A DNA stretch of 64,000 bases from Acidobacteria bacterium UBA2990 (GTDB lineage Bacteria > Acidobacteriota > Vicinamibacteria > Vicinamibacterales > UBA8438). The notes under the pieces are model-generated. The model saw only the letters and a list, made by a program, of their open reading frames with translations. It had not been told where the DNA came from and did no database searches. Where the stretch lies: contig DEAE01000031.1 in the NCBI GenBank assembly GCA_002347025.1, positions 49,560 through 113,559 on the forward strand, read 5' to 3'. A program made the position numbers and the translations under genes. Numbering within the stretch: the first letter of the stretch is position 1; the number at the start of each line of letters is the position of its first letter. Positions 42,269 through 51,539 of the stretch are shown here, one piece after another.

Positions 42269-44332
42269 CTACGGATCGACAGTGATCTCTCCGACCGCCC
42301 ATGGATGATCCTCGCAGTGATAGAGGAACGTCCCCGGCTCATCGAAAGTAACGAAGCCCCACAATCCCGGCTCGAGGGTCCCGGTATTCCAGCTCCCATC
42401 CCGCGCAGCCACGGTGTGCGCCAACTCACCGTTGTTGGTAAACCGAACGCGGGCGCCTGCGGTGACGCGGGTGCGCACCGGGTTAAAGTTGTGCTCATCG
42501 AACGCATAGCGCCGCCCGCCGACCATACCCCTCGGGTTCTCCAGTAGCGTGGCAGTATCGATTTCGTTGGTCTCCCGCGGAGCTGGGCCGCTCGGTTGAT
42601 CATCCACCGGAGGGTCTGGCGACGGCTCACCGCGCGTCGGCACCGCGCCGTCGAGAGTGAACGCCCACAGTTCTGGCCCCATCGCGATGATAATGTACTG
42701 CATGCCATCCAGCTCATAGGCCGACGCCGGCCCTGGACGTAGCCGCGCACCTTCCGCTTGAGTGCGAAACGCCCAGCGACGCACGCCGGTTTGCACATCG
42801 TATGCCTCCACCTGCCCCCCCGGCGACCCCCGAAACAGCAGGCCGCCCGCGGTAACAAGGGGACCGCTCACGCCGAGGAAGGCGCTCGGCATCTCCTTCC
42901 TCCAGACCACACGACCAGTCTCAGTGTCGACGGCGGCCAAAATCCCGACCGCATCTGGCAGGGTCAGGTGGAACCGCGCGGTATTCCAAACGAACGGATC
43001 CGCGAAACGGCGTGCCCGGCCAACGTGCGCTCGCCCCTGCGCATAGATATAGCCAGTCTGCGGCGAGAACGCCAACGGGGTCACCCGCACCAGAGGAATG
43101 GGCACTCCCGGGGCAACCACCATCTGTTCGTCGACCGAGGGCGGTGTGTAGCTACTACAGTTGAGCTGGAAGGGCGGCGGCACCCGGTCGCTCCAATACG
43201 AGCACTCAGGAAGAATGGTCTCGGTCCGCACCGGGAACGGTTGGGTCGGCACGGTCCGCTGATGCGCATCCTGTGGCACTTCCCGCTCCTCGAGCGGTAA
43301 CAGCGGCTCGCCGGTCTCGCGGTTGAAGAGAAAGAGGTAACCGTCGGCGCGCATGGCCGCCACCGCCTTGACCGATTCCCCATCAACTGTCGTTTCGTAG
43401 AGCAACAGCGGGGTCGCGATGTCCGCGTCCCAGATATCATGGCGCACCACTTGGTAGTGCCACCGCCGCTCGCCCGTCTCCATGTCCAGCGCAAGAACCG
43501 AGGCAGTGAACAGGTTGTCTCCTTCGCGAAGCTCACCGCCGAACATTGGCACCGGGTTGCCCGTCGAAAAATAAACCATCCCCAGGTCGGGGTCGACGGT
43601 ACCAACCAGCCACACGCCCCCGCCACCAAACTCCCAAGAGTCATTGTCCTGCGGCCAAGTGTCGTGCCCGAACTCGCCGGGACGCGGGACTACGAAGAAA
43701 GTCCATTCGACCGCACCAGTCTCGGCATCAAGGGCCAGCACCCTGCCCTGTCCACCAGTATCACCATTGGCGAGACCGACGAATACCTTCCCTCGAGCGA
43801 ACATCGGTGCGGTCGTCACCGACTCGCCCCGCGTCTGCGCATCGCTCCCGACCCGGGTCGCCCAGACCTCTTCCCCGCTCTCCTGATTAAGTGCGATGAC
43901 CTCGGCGCTCCGGGTGCCGAAAAAGACCAGTCCGTCACCGATCACCACCCCCTGCCACGAGGGCACCCGTCCAGCCTCGGGGTCCGGTTCCCAACGCCAG
44001 ACCGCATTGCCCGTGCGCGCGTCGAACGCAAAGACGTTGGCACCGCCCGTTAGGTAGATGACACCGTCCTTGACCACCGGCGTCGCGCGAGACGCCGCGC
44101 CACCGGGAAGTGGTGTCATCCAAGCGCCACCGAGCCGTTCGACCGTATCGTCCGCGACAGCGTCGAGGGTCGTGTAACGCGAGCCGGACCAATTCCCGCC
44201 AGTGAAGGACCAGTCGGCTGAGGGATAGCCTCGACCCGACTCTGATTCCTGAGCCGCAAGAGCTCCCGCGAACACGGCGAGCCCAGTCGCCGACACAATC
44301 GTAACCACGAGTGAACGATGACACACGGACAT
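42269..44332 (-). CDS. PQQ-type beta-propeller dehydrogenase fused to a C-terminal cupredoxin
   Basis: 687 residues. A signal peptide (about 1-27) precedes a PQQ-dehydrogenase propeller with DWSFTGGNWSGSRYTTLDAV at the mature start, repeated T-G-x-x-x-W blades (FDARTGNAVW, LDAETGAVEW, YDVQTGVRRW) and the H-D-I-W-D-A-D active-site loop. After a Pro/Asp linker (about 575-590) the last about 90 residues are plastocyanin-like: V-R-F-T-N-N-G-E-L-A-H-T (His ligand) and F-L-Y-H-C-E-D-H-P (Cys and His ligands). The expected axial Met after H-P-W is Ala. The usual electron outlet of such enzymes is a cytochrome c domain; here a type-1 copper domain takes its place. A shared-type promoter lies 143 bp upstream. 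Confidence 0.88.
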   Translation of the reverse strand: MSVCHRSLVVTIVSATGLAVFAGALAAQESESGRGYPSADWSFTGGNWSGSRYTTLDAVADDTVERLGGAWMTPLPGGAASRATPVVKDGVIYLTGGANVFAFDARTGNAVWRWEPDPEAGRVPSWQGVVIGDGLVFFGTRSAEVIALNQESGEEVWATRVGSDAQTRGESVTTAPMFARGKVFVGLANGDTGGQGRVLALDAETGAVEWTFFVVPRPGEFGHDTWPQDNDSWEFGGGGVWLVGTVDPDLGMVYFSTGNPVPMFGGELREGDNLFTASVLALDMETGERRWHYQVVRHDIWDADIATPLLLYETTVDGESVKAVAAMRADGYLFLFNRETGEPLLPLEEREVPQDAHQRTVPTQPFPVRTETILPECSYWSDRVPPPFQLNCSSYTPPSVDEQMVVAPGVPIPLVRVTPLAFSPQTGYIYAQGRAHVGRARRFADPFVWNTARFHLTLPDAVGILAAVDTETGRVVWRKEMPSAFLGVSGPLVTAGGLLFRGSPGGQVEAYDVQTGVRRWAFRTQAEGARLRPGPASAYELDGMQYIIIAMGPELWAFTLDGAVPTRGEPSPDPPVDDQPSGPAPRETNEIDTATLLENPRGMVGGRRYAFDEHNFNPVRTRVTAGARVRFTNNGELAHTVAARDGSWNTGTLEPGLWGFVTFDEPGTFLYHCEDHPWAVGEITVDP

Positions 44333-44474
44333 GACGCCCTCCTCTCTGCGGTTTCAGCACGCCTAGCTGAAAATACTTGCATCAAACCCGCGGGTATCAA
44401 GAGGCCCCCAGGCAACCTCAAATAGGTAGGTTGGGGAGTCATGCTCGGCCACAAGGTTATCAACGTAGACGCCG

Positions 44475-44503
44475 ATCCTACTGCTGGCGGACAAGGTATT
44501 CAA
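44475..44503 (-). promoter_or_regulatory. Shared-type promoter for the PQQ-cupredoxin gene
   Basis: TTGAAT (44503-44498), 17-base spacer ending GCCAGCAG, TAGGAT (44480-44475), minus strand. The leader to ATG 44332 would be about 135 bases. Confidence 0.65.
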
Positions 44504-44635
44504 TGCGAAAGGCAGACGCTATACTGGGAAGTCACTTCCCTTCTGGGGAAAGAGCAACCTCCACCCTGCACTCGTCTTTGCCCAACATTCTCAATCGTCG
44601 GGCCGGGCCACTGGGTAACGTCTGGGAGCTGGTCA

Positions 44636-45565
44636 GTGGGACTATTGACACACAATCGGTTAATCGAGACTCTGGCCGCGGCAGTTTCCTGTGGTCTTCT
44701 CACAGGAGCCTGCGGCAGTAGTGGGAGCAATCCAGTAGAACCATCTCCCTCCGGGGGAACCAGCAGGACGCCCACTGCTGCCTGCCAGATCAGCGCGACG
44801 TCAACCTCTGGCCCTGTACTCCAACTGTTCTCCCACACGATTACCGTTGGCAGCACCACCGACGGCTTGTCCCTCACTGGACTGACCGAGGTACTCCCCA
44901 AGGCGTCGGTGCCGGACGGAGTGGTGCTACCGGATGGCTCGGTTGGAATCTACTACGTCGATGCAACGACCCATGCGGTCTGGCTGGGCCGCTGGACTGG
45001 AGGCGCCCTAGTGCCGGTCTCGGCCATCACCATCGATGGGGTGCCGGCCCCCGAGGGCGTTGTGGATCCAGACGCCACGAACCTGGGCGGCCAGGTGCGG
45101 CTAGCCTACCTCGCCGGCTTCGCCGATCCGTGGGCGGTCAGGGCCATGTGCTTAGCTGACTCGGATGACGGCATCAACTTTCAGTCGGTCTCGGTGGCAT
45201 GGCGCCTCGGGGTAGGCGCGACGCAGACTGACCCATCGCTCATCCGGCTGCCGAGTGGGACATGGCTGATGGCGATTTCTGACGGACACACTACGCGAAT
45301 CGGGCAATCGTCAGGAGGGCTCTCGTTCTCGGAGATCTCGACGATGACCGAAGGAGGTGTCCCTGAATTGAGCCTGACCCCAGAAGGGAATCCTCGGCTC
45401 CACGTCTGCCAGTTAAATGGCATCGGTTCACATGTATCTGCGGACGGCGGATTTACCTGGGCCGAAGAGCGGATAGTCGTAAGCCTCAACCGATTTCCTG
45501 GTCGCATGGTTTGCGACCCGTCGTATGTCCCAGCCGCCGGGCTGTTCATCTTTAAGGTTGGGTGA
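44636..45565 (+). CDS. Lipoprotein with sialidase/BNR-like propeller
   Basis: 309 residues from GTG 44636, supported by GGGAG seven bases upstream and an immediate lipoprotein signal (ETLAAAVSCGLLTGAC, lipobox L-T-G-A-C). The open frame runs back to 44441 but that part crosses the opposite-strand promoter and is not protein-like. The body is beta-rich with Asp-box-like turns (LPDGSVGIYYVD, SDDGINF, SADGGFTW), typical of exo-sialidase or BNR-repeat propellers. No catalytic set can be read. Probably binds or cleaves a glycan at the cell surface. Confidence 0.65.
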   Translation: MGLLTHNRLIETLAAAVSCGLLTGACGSSGSNPVEPSPSGGTSRTPTAACQISATSTSGPVLQLFSHTITVGSTTDGLSLTGLTEVLPKASVPDGVVLPDGSVGIYYVDATTHAVWLGRWTGGALVPVSAITIDGVPAPEGVVDPDATNLGGQVRLAYLAGFADPWAVRAMCLADSDDGINFQSVSVAWRLGVGATQTDPSLIRLPSGTWLMAISDGHTTRIGQSSGGLSFSEISTMTEGGVPELSLTPEGNPRLHVCQLNGIGSHVSADGGFTWAEERIVVSLNRFPGRMVCDPSYVPAAGLFIFKVG

Positions 45566-45906
45566 CCTTCTGGTCGATGGTGTATGGGTCCTCCCGTCAT
45601 TGCAGTTCAAGCGTCCTCTGTCTGATCCACTCTCCACTGGCTGATAGAGAATGCAAGATGACGGTAAGACTGGCACAACGCGCTCGCTGGCTCAGACCGG
45701 AACTAGCACGCATGTGCCGAGGAAAGATTTGCAGGCATGTTCTAACTTCCTGACGCAGGTCTTCACATCAGGGCCCCACGTATCGAGAGACACCAGATCC
45801 ACACCTGTTACGAATTACTGGAGAGGCACTCCACCGCGCCCGACTGGCCTCTAGGATGCTCCGTTGTAGTCATCAAGACCTCGAGCGGAGCATCGCACCC
45901 CAGCGC
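45566..45906. other. Intergenic, no gene seen
   Basis: 341 bases between two convergent genes. No hairpin with a T run, repeat or credible reading frame was noticed. Confidence 0.3.
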
Positions 45907-47268
45907 CTACTGGTAATCGTCGGCCGCCAGCGACAGCCGCACCACTTCGGCATCGTTTCGCGCAATGACGTGCCTATTGGCAAACGCCGGATGCGCCCAG
46001 AGGACCGCGCGGTCGTCCCAGCGACCTGAGGCGCCGCCACGGGTTTGGGTGGTCGGTTCCAGTAGCAACGTCCGGTCAATCTCCTCGTACCCAGCCGGAT
46101 TGAACCGGGCCATCACCAGCTCGCCAGTCTCATTAATCACAAACCAACGGTCACCGTTTCTGACCAGATACGAGTTCGCCCATCGCTCATGTGGCGTCAG
46201 TCGGTCAGTCGACCAAAGTCGCGCACCCGTTACCGCATCGACGCCACGAAACTCGCCATAACTGCTGAGGCCGTAAATGGCATCTCCCGCAACCACCGGT
46301 GTCGACAACGTCGCCCCCTGTGGCGGACGGTCGGTCCGGCTGAGATTGACACCTTCCCAGAGCAAGCGCGCCGCCGGTCGATCAGGGTTGAGTGCCAGCA
46401 TCAGACCGCCGTTTTCCACCTGCGTAACGAGTAGATACCTCCCGCTCCGGACCGGCGTCCCAATGGTCAACCCGCTCGCGACCGGAAAGTCGTACTGCCA
46501 CCAAATATCGCCTGTCGCCGGGTCAAGCGAAGTCACCGCCGCAGCGTGCCAAACGATCAATTGCCGCACGCCACCGGCAGTAATCACAATCGGCGAGGAA
46601 TAGCCTGGCTCCGAAGTGGTCTCAATCGCCCGCCACGCCTCCGCACCGGTCGCCGTGTCGAATGCCACCACCATCGCATCCGGTTCGCCACCGAGCAACA
46701 CGATTAGGTGATCTCCCTCGACCAGCGGGGATTGAGATACGCCGAAGACCGGCACCGTCACACTGTAATCGTCGACGGTGTCAACCCGCCAAATCAGGTC
46801 ACCGGTCTCAGTGTCAAAACACGACAGCGTCCCAGCTGCACCCAGAATATAGACCCGGTCGCCGTGCACGGTGGGTGTTGCCCTGGGGCCGATGGCAAAC
46901 TTCACATGAATATTGCGATAGGCCGCTGGCCATTCCTGCGTCCAGAGCTGCGCGCCTGTCTCCTCATCCAACACCACCAGCCGCTCGTGGCCGTCCATTG
47001 TGCGGCTGCCTGGCGTCTCCTGGTAATCCAGAACGAAAACACGACCATCGGCAACCGCCGGCCCAGCGAAACCACCCCGCACAGGCACACGCCATTTCAC
47101 GACCAAGCCACCGTCAGGAAAGCGTTCGACCAGACCGGTATCACGCCACACAGCGTCCCGGTCAACACCCCGCCACTGCGGCCAGTCTTCGGCGTTGAGT
47201 GCACCCGTCGGCAGACCTACAACGCAGGTGATGGCCACAATCCCGATCCAGGTACGACAGTCAGGCAT
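45907..47268 (-). CDS. Exported PQQ-like repeat beta-propeller protein
   Basis: 453 residues from ATG 47268; a signal peptide follows (TWIGIVAITCVVGLPTGALN). The mature part begins with DWPQWRGVDRD and has at least six blades with the PQQ-like repeat (LDEETGAQLW, FDTETGDLIW, LDPATGDIWW, VDAVTGARLW). It is shorter than true PQQ dehydrogenases and lacks their W-D-x-x active-site loop, so it is more like the outer-membrane WD/PQQ-repeat proteins of this phylum than an enzyme. Possibly a scaffold or sugar-binding protein. Confidence 0.8.
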   Translation of the reverse strand: MPDCRTWIGIVAITCVVGLPTGALNAEDWPQWRGVDRDAVWRDTGLVERFPDGGLVVKWRVPVRGGFAGPAVADGRVFVLDYQETPGSRTMDGHERLVVLDEETGAQLWTQEWPAAYRNIHVKFAIGPRATPTVHGDRVYILGAAGTLSCFDTETGDLIWRVDTVDDYSVTVPVFGVSQSPLVEGDHLIVLLGGEPDAMVVAFDTATGAEAWRAIETTSEPGYSSPIVITAGGVRQLIVWHAAAVTSLDPATGDIWWQYDFPVASGLTIGTPVRSGRYLLVTQVENGGLMLALNPDRPAARLLWEGVNLSRTDRPPQGATLSTPVVAGDAIYGLSSYGEFRGVDAVTGARLWSTDRLTPHERWANSYLVRNGDRWFVINETGELVMARFNPAGYEEIDRTLLLEPTTQTRGGASGRWDDRAVLWAHPAFANRHVIARNDAEVVRLSLAADDYQ

Positions 47269-47583
47269 TCGGTACTCCATGGCTCATTTGACAACATTTC
47301 AGTGAAAGATAATCACGCAGCATGCTTGTAATCGCATGTTACCAGATCGGCCTCAAGTCCATCCGATTCCTCCTACACACGACCGCTACGTCTTCTGATA
47401 GTGGCTACCAATCACAGGACGCTGATGAATAACTTGAGCTAGCGTGTTGCTTCTAACTCTCAGTCATCATAGGCTGGTTCTGCTGAAAAGCTGACTCGTT
47501 GGGTCTTTTAGTGCCAACGGCGGGGACTAGGGCCTGCCCCCATCATGTCCAACGCATCGATCGCTACCCGCTGGCCGAAGATT
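47269..47583. other. Intergenic, no gene seen
   Basis: 315 bases upstream of the PQQ-like propeller gene and downstream of the next PQQ dehydrogenase, both leftward. Moderately AT-rich; a leftward promoter is expected near 47290-47400 but no clear box pair was found. Confidence 0.3.
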
Positions 47584-49488
47584 CTACCGTGGTAGGGCGA
47601 ATGTAATGATCTCGTCGTTCGTCACCTGGGATCCGGTGAGTCCACCACCGGTGCTCACTACCGTGACGAACTGTCGTCCATCAGACCCCATATAGCTGAT
47701 GGGTGTCGCTTGAATCGACGAAGGTAATCTGATCTCCCAGAGCTTTTCACCGGTCTCGGTCGCAAAGGCTCTGAACCTAAAATCGTCGCTGCCGCCCACA
47801 AACGTCAGGCCGCTTGCGGTCAGGGTGATCCCGCCCGTACTCGGTCGTCCGGTATCCCGCATGCCGACGGGCAACATGTCTGAGACCCCAAGGTTCCTGC
47901 GATACGCGATGTCACCCGTCTCCATATCGACGCCAACTAGCTCGCCCCAAGGGGTCGGCCCACACGGCAGACGCCGGTCTGGGTCCCCGAAGCGCCGGAT
48001 GCCGGCGAGCGGCCCCGAATTCACCCAGGTACCGTCCGCCCGTTGAACAAGGCGCATCGGCTGGAACAGGTTGGTTGTGTTCGACACAAACAGACCGAGC
48101 AGGGGATCATAGGCAGGTCCCCAGTAGTTGATGCCACCCGCCGGTCCCGGCGGAGAGATACTGTAGCGATTAACAGCGATCGGCATGTAGGGCCCACCCA
48201 GCTTCATGTCATTGTCGTCGACCATCGCTTCACAGTAGGCCTGATGCTGTGGCTCACCCGTGTAGAGGTTATCGCGGGAGATCGTCATCTGCGTGAGTGG
48301 CTCCGGCTTTATTGGGAACGGTTGCGTCGGAGACGCATACTCGTCCTCCAGCTCACTTGTCGGTACCGGCCGCTCTTCGATGGGGATGATCGGCTCGCCG
48401 GTCACCCGGTGGAGCGTGAATAGCAATCCGTTCTTGTTAACGACGAGAAGAGCAGGAATAGTCTCGCCATCTCTCTCTAGGTCGACGACGAGGGGAGCCG
48501 ACTGGGCGTCGTAGTCCCAGATGTCATGATGGACGAGCTGAAAGTGCCAGAGATACTCGCCAGTATTGGCATCGACGGCCACCACCGAGGACGAAAACAG
48601 GTTATCACCGGGACGGTCGACGCCTACACGATCGTCGTTCGGGGCACCGATCGGCATGTATAGAATGCCGCGGCCCTCGTCGATCGACATATAACCCCAC
48701 ACATTCACGCCGGATCGATTTCTCGCGCTATCCCCACCCCAAGTGTCATAGCCAAAATCATCTGGTCCCGGTACCGTCTCGAACGTCCACACCAGCTCGC
48801 CAGTCCTGGCATCCCACGCACGCGTATCACCGGCGGGTCCGGTCCCGTTCGGGAGCCCGCGCCCCTCACCAGTGCCCGCGCCGGTGATCACGAGGTTCTT
48901 GTAGATGGTCGGGGCTGACAGCAACAAATAGCCCGCATCCGTAAAGTCGCGCATGACCTCGGGCGTCTTGAGATTGACAATACCAGCCTCGCCAAACCCG
49001 GTGTTGAGCGTACCGTCTCCGGCCTTGATGGAGTACAGCCCACCCGAGCTTGTCCCGAAGATGAGTGACGGTGGGACGTCGCCGTCACCAGGCCAGTAAG
49101 CGATGCCCCGCTTCGACGGGACGTCGTTGCCGGGAAGCTCGAATCGCCACTTCTCGGCGCCAGTGGTGGCGTCCAGCGCCATCACGGCACCATACGGAGA
49201 ACCCAGGTACATGGTGGGGCCGATCACAAGAGGGATCGACTGGTCTTCCCGGAGGCGACCGGTATAGCCAGCAGGCTTAAGATGAATGCTCCAGACTCGC
49301 TCTAGGGTGGCCACATTCTCAGGCGTGATCTGAGTCAGCGGGCTGAAACGATTGGCACTTCCGAGATAGTTGGTGCTCGGCCAGTCGCCGACGCCCTCTC
49401 GACCGTCCTGGGCGCTCACAGCAACAAATCCAGCAACCACCGACAAAACCGCCACCCTTAAGAACCAATTCGTCCTGAATTCACTCAT
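47584..49488 (-). CDS. Exported PQQ-dependent dehydrogenase (glucose/alcohol dehydrogenase-like)
   Basis: 634 residues from ATG 49488 with GGGGGAG upstream and a signal peptide (NWFLRVAVLSVVAGFVAVSA). Propeller hallmarks include DWPSTNYLGSANRFSPLTQI, LDATTGAEKWRFELPG, WDARTGELVWTFETVPG, Q-L-V-H-H-D-I-W-D-Y-D (active-site loop) and VDMETGDIAY. No CxxCH haem site, so an external acceptor takes the electrons. Similar in outline to the protein of 15911-17875 but clearly distinct. A shared-type promoter lies 195 bp upstream. Confidence 0.88.
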   Translation of the reverse strand: MSEFRTNWFLRVAVLSVVAGFVAVSAQDGREGVGDWPSTNYLGSANRFSPLTQITPENVATLERVWSIHLKPAGYTGRLREDQSIPLVIGPTMYLGSPYGAVMALDATTGAEKWRFELPGNDVPSKRGIAYWPGDGDVPPSLIFGTSSGGLYSIKAGDGTLNTGFGEAGIVNLKTPEVMRDFTDAGYLLLSAPTIYKNLVITGAGTGEGRGLPNGTGPAGDTRAWDARTGELVWTFETVPGPDDFGYDTWGGDSARNRSGVNVWGYMSIDEGRGILYMPIGAPNDDRVGVDRPGDNLFSSSVVAVDANTGEYLWHFQLVHHDIWDYDAQSAPLVVDLERDGETIPALLVVNKNGLLFTLHRVTGEPIIPIEERPVPTSELEDEYASPTQPFPIKPEPLTQMTISRDNLYTGEPQHQAYCEAMVDDNDMKLGGPYMPIAVNRYSISPPGPAGGINYWGPAYDPLLGLFVSNTTNLFQPMRLVQRADGTWVNSGPLAGIRRFGDPDRRLPCGPTPWGELVGVDMETGDIAYRRNLGVSDMLPVGMRDTGRPSTGGITLTASGLTFVGGSDDFRFRAFATETGEKLWEIRLPSSIQATPISYMGSDGRQFVTVVSTGGGLTGSQVTNDEIITFALPR

Positions 49489-49993
49489 ACTCTTGCTCCC
49501 CCAACGACGCCGCATCATCGCAGCCTGCCCCCGGGTAATGTCACGCCCCCAAGAAAAGCTCAATGTCGGCACAAGTCGACCATCCGTGGTGATCTCTCGG
49601 CACACCCAGACCGCGGGCTCGCAGGCATGTACCCCGTCCAACGTTAATCGCAGAGTCCCCTGCCGATGCGAACATAGGTGCCATCCTACCGCTGGCGGGC
49701 TGGGTGTTCAATCCAGCCGCTTCTCCGCGGCATCCCAGTGACCGTCGGGGCATAGAGTCGCACCGACACCTTCAAGACCGATACATTCCGGCGTGCGTTC
49801 GTCCTCCTCATTGAGCATCCCCTGTCCGTCTCAACTACCCTTTTAGCACCCCGGTTCCTCTGACCCGATCCCCCGAATCCCTTCTCTTGTCCGCGACCAG
49901 TCTGAGGGATATCATACCGAGATTGTTCAGCGCAGCTAGCAGGCTGCTTTTGGTCCGAACCGGTAGGCATTCTCCACAGATCGAGGGAACACG
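49489..49993. other. Divergent intergenic region (505 bp)
   Basis: It holds the shared-type promoter of the PQQ dehydrogenase (49683-49711) and the unseen rightward promoter of the serine hydrolase at 49994. No additional gene was found. Confidence 0.4.
49683..49711 (-). promoter_or_regulatory. Shared-type promoter for the 47584-49488 dehydrogenase
   Basis: TTGAAC (49711-49706), 17-base spacer ending GCCAGCGG, TAGGAT (49688-49683), minus strand. Both boxes are identical to those at 17915-17943. Confidence 0.7.
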
Positions 49994-51292
49994 ATGACAT
50001 CACACATTCGCCTGGCGGCGCTCACCGCCCTAGTCGCACTACTGCTCCTTCCGCAGTCCTTGGTCGCCCAAGGACTGGTCCGCGTCACCCCGGAAGAAGT
50101 GGGCATGTCATCAGATCGCCTCGACCGACTAAGCTTGGCCCTCGAAACCTACGCCGACGAGGGTCGCCTCGCCGGCGCGGTCACTATCGTGGTTCGGCGA
50201 GGCAAAATAGCCTATCGTGAAGGAATCGGCTCTCGCGACGTGGAAGCCCAGGCGCCGATGCCGTCTGACGGCATCTTCAGGATCGCCTCGCAGACGAAGG
50301 CGCTTACCAGCGTCGGCGTGATGCTCCTGCAGGAAGAGGGCCGGCTCCTGATCACCGATCCAATCGGCAAGTACCTCCCGGCCTTCGCCCAGACCACCGT
50401 TGCAGAACCGAACACCCAAGGCGGCTATAACGTGGTGCCTGCCAGACGTCCGATCACCATACGCGATCTATTGACGCATACTGCCGGCATCAGCTATGGC
50501 ATGGGGCTCCTGGACAACCGTGGAGCAGCCGCCGACGCGTGGGAGCAGGCCGGGATTACCGGCTGGTATCTCGCCAACCGCGACGAGCCGGTCGTCGACA
50601 CGATGGCACGCCTTGCAGATCTACCAATGGACGCACACCCGGGCGACCGCTGGGTCTACGGATACAACACCGATATCCTGGGGGCGATGATCGAAAAGAT
50701 CACCGGCCGGACGCTTGGCGAATTCCTGAAGGAGCGACTGTTCGATCCACTCGGGATGACCGACACGCATTTCTTTCTGCCCGAGAATAAATTAGGCCGG
50801 CTCGCCACTGTCTATTCATCTGTCGGGGATGGCAGCAGTTTTGAGCGTGCTCCGGACCCGGGCCATATGGTGGGCCAAGGCCATTATGTGAACGGGCCGC
50901 GCACGGCGTTCTCCGCCGGTGCCGGAGCACTGTCGACCGCCACCGACTACGCTACGTTCCTGCAGATGATGCTGAACGGTGGAGAACTGAACGGTACGCG
51001 CATCCTGTCGCGCAAGACCGTCGAATCGATGCTCAGTAACCACCTGGGCGATATCGACTTCCGCCCTGGACAGGGCTTTGGTCTAGGTTTCTCCATCACG
51101 CACGATCCGGCCGCCACCGGGCTACCTGGATCAGTCGGTGAGTTCGCCTGGAGCGGTGCCTACCACTCAACCTACTGGGTCGACCCCGAGGAGGAATTGG
51201 TCGTCGTCTACCTCACGCAGCTTATCCCAGCAGTCAATATCGATGACCAGCAAAAAGTGCGGACGATGGTCTATCAGGCGATCATCGATTAA
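49994..51292 (+). CDS. Exported class-C beta-lactamase-fold serine hydrolase, copy 2
   Basis: 432 residues with a signal peptide (IRLAALTALVALLLLPQSLVAQ). Active-site motifs: S-Q-T-K (S99, K102), Y-G-Y-N (general base) and W-S-G-A-Y-H-S-T-Y in place of K-T-G. It shares with the protein at 37856-39154 the start V-T-P-E-E-V-G-M-S-S and overall length. Probably an esterase or peptidase; beta-lactamase activity is not implied. ATG 49994 follows GAGGGAACACG. It stands alone on the + strand. Confidence 0.88.
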   Translation: MTSHIRLAALTALVALLLLPQSLVAQGLVRVTPEEVGMSSDRLDRLSLALETYADEGRLAGAVTIVVRRGKIAYREGIGSRDVEAQAPMPSDGIFRIASQTKALTSVGVMLLQEEGRLLITDPIGKYLPAFAQTTVAEPNTQGGYNVVPARRPITIRDLLTHTAGISYGMGLLDNRGAAADAWEQAGITGWYLANRDEPVVDTMARLADLPMDAHPGDRWVYGYNTDILGAMIEKITGRTLGEFLKERLFDPLGMTDTHFFLPENKLGRLATVYSSVGDGSSFERAPDPGHMVGQGHYVNGPRTAFSAGAGALSTATDYATFLQMMLNGGELNGTRILSRKTVESMLSNHLGDIDFRPGQGFGLGFSITHDPAATGLPGSVGEFAWSGAYHSTYWVDPEEELVVVYLTQLIPAVNIDDQQKVRTMVYQAIID

Positions 51293-51539
51293 GGCCTTGT
51301 AATACTAGTGTGAACGACACGCGTGAGCCTCAAAACGGCTCACCTGAAAGTAACCAAATCAATGCGCCACTTCGCCGACGCAGCCTACCCTTTGCCTTCA
51401 AGAAGGGCGGCTATCGTGAGTGTGCAACGTCCCGCTCACAAGCGAAGCATTAGTCGGCCTTGCGCAAATCCGCAGGTTCTCGAATTGGGACAATTCAGCA
51501 TTGAGGCAGACGCGAGTCCAACCACTAGCAGGCATGGGC

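Noticed and set aside
44441..44635. N-terminal extension of the BNR-like lipoprotein
   Set aside because: It reads across the opposite-strand promoter and places the lipoprotein signal in the middle of the protein; GTG 44636 has a proper ribosome-binding site.
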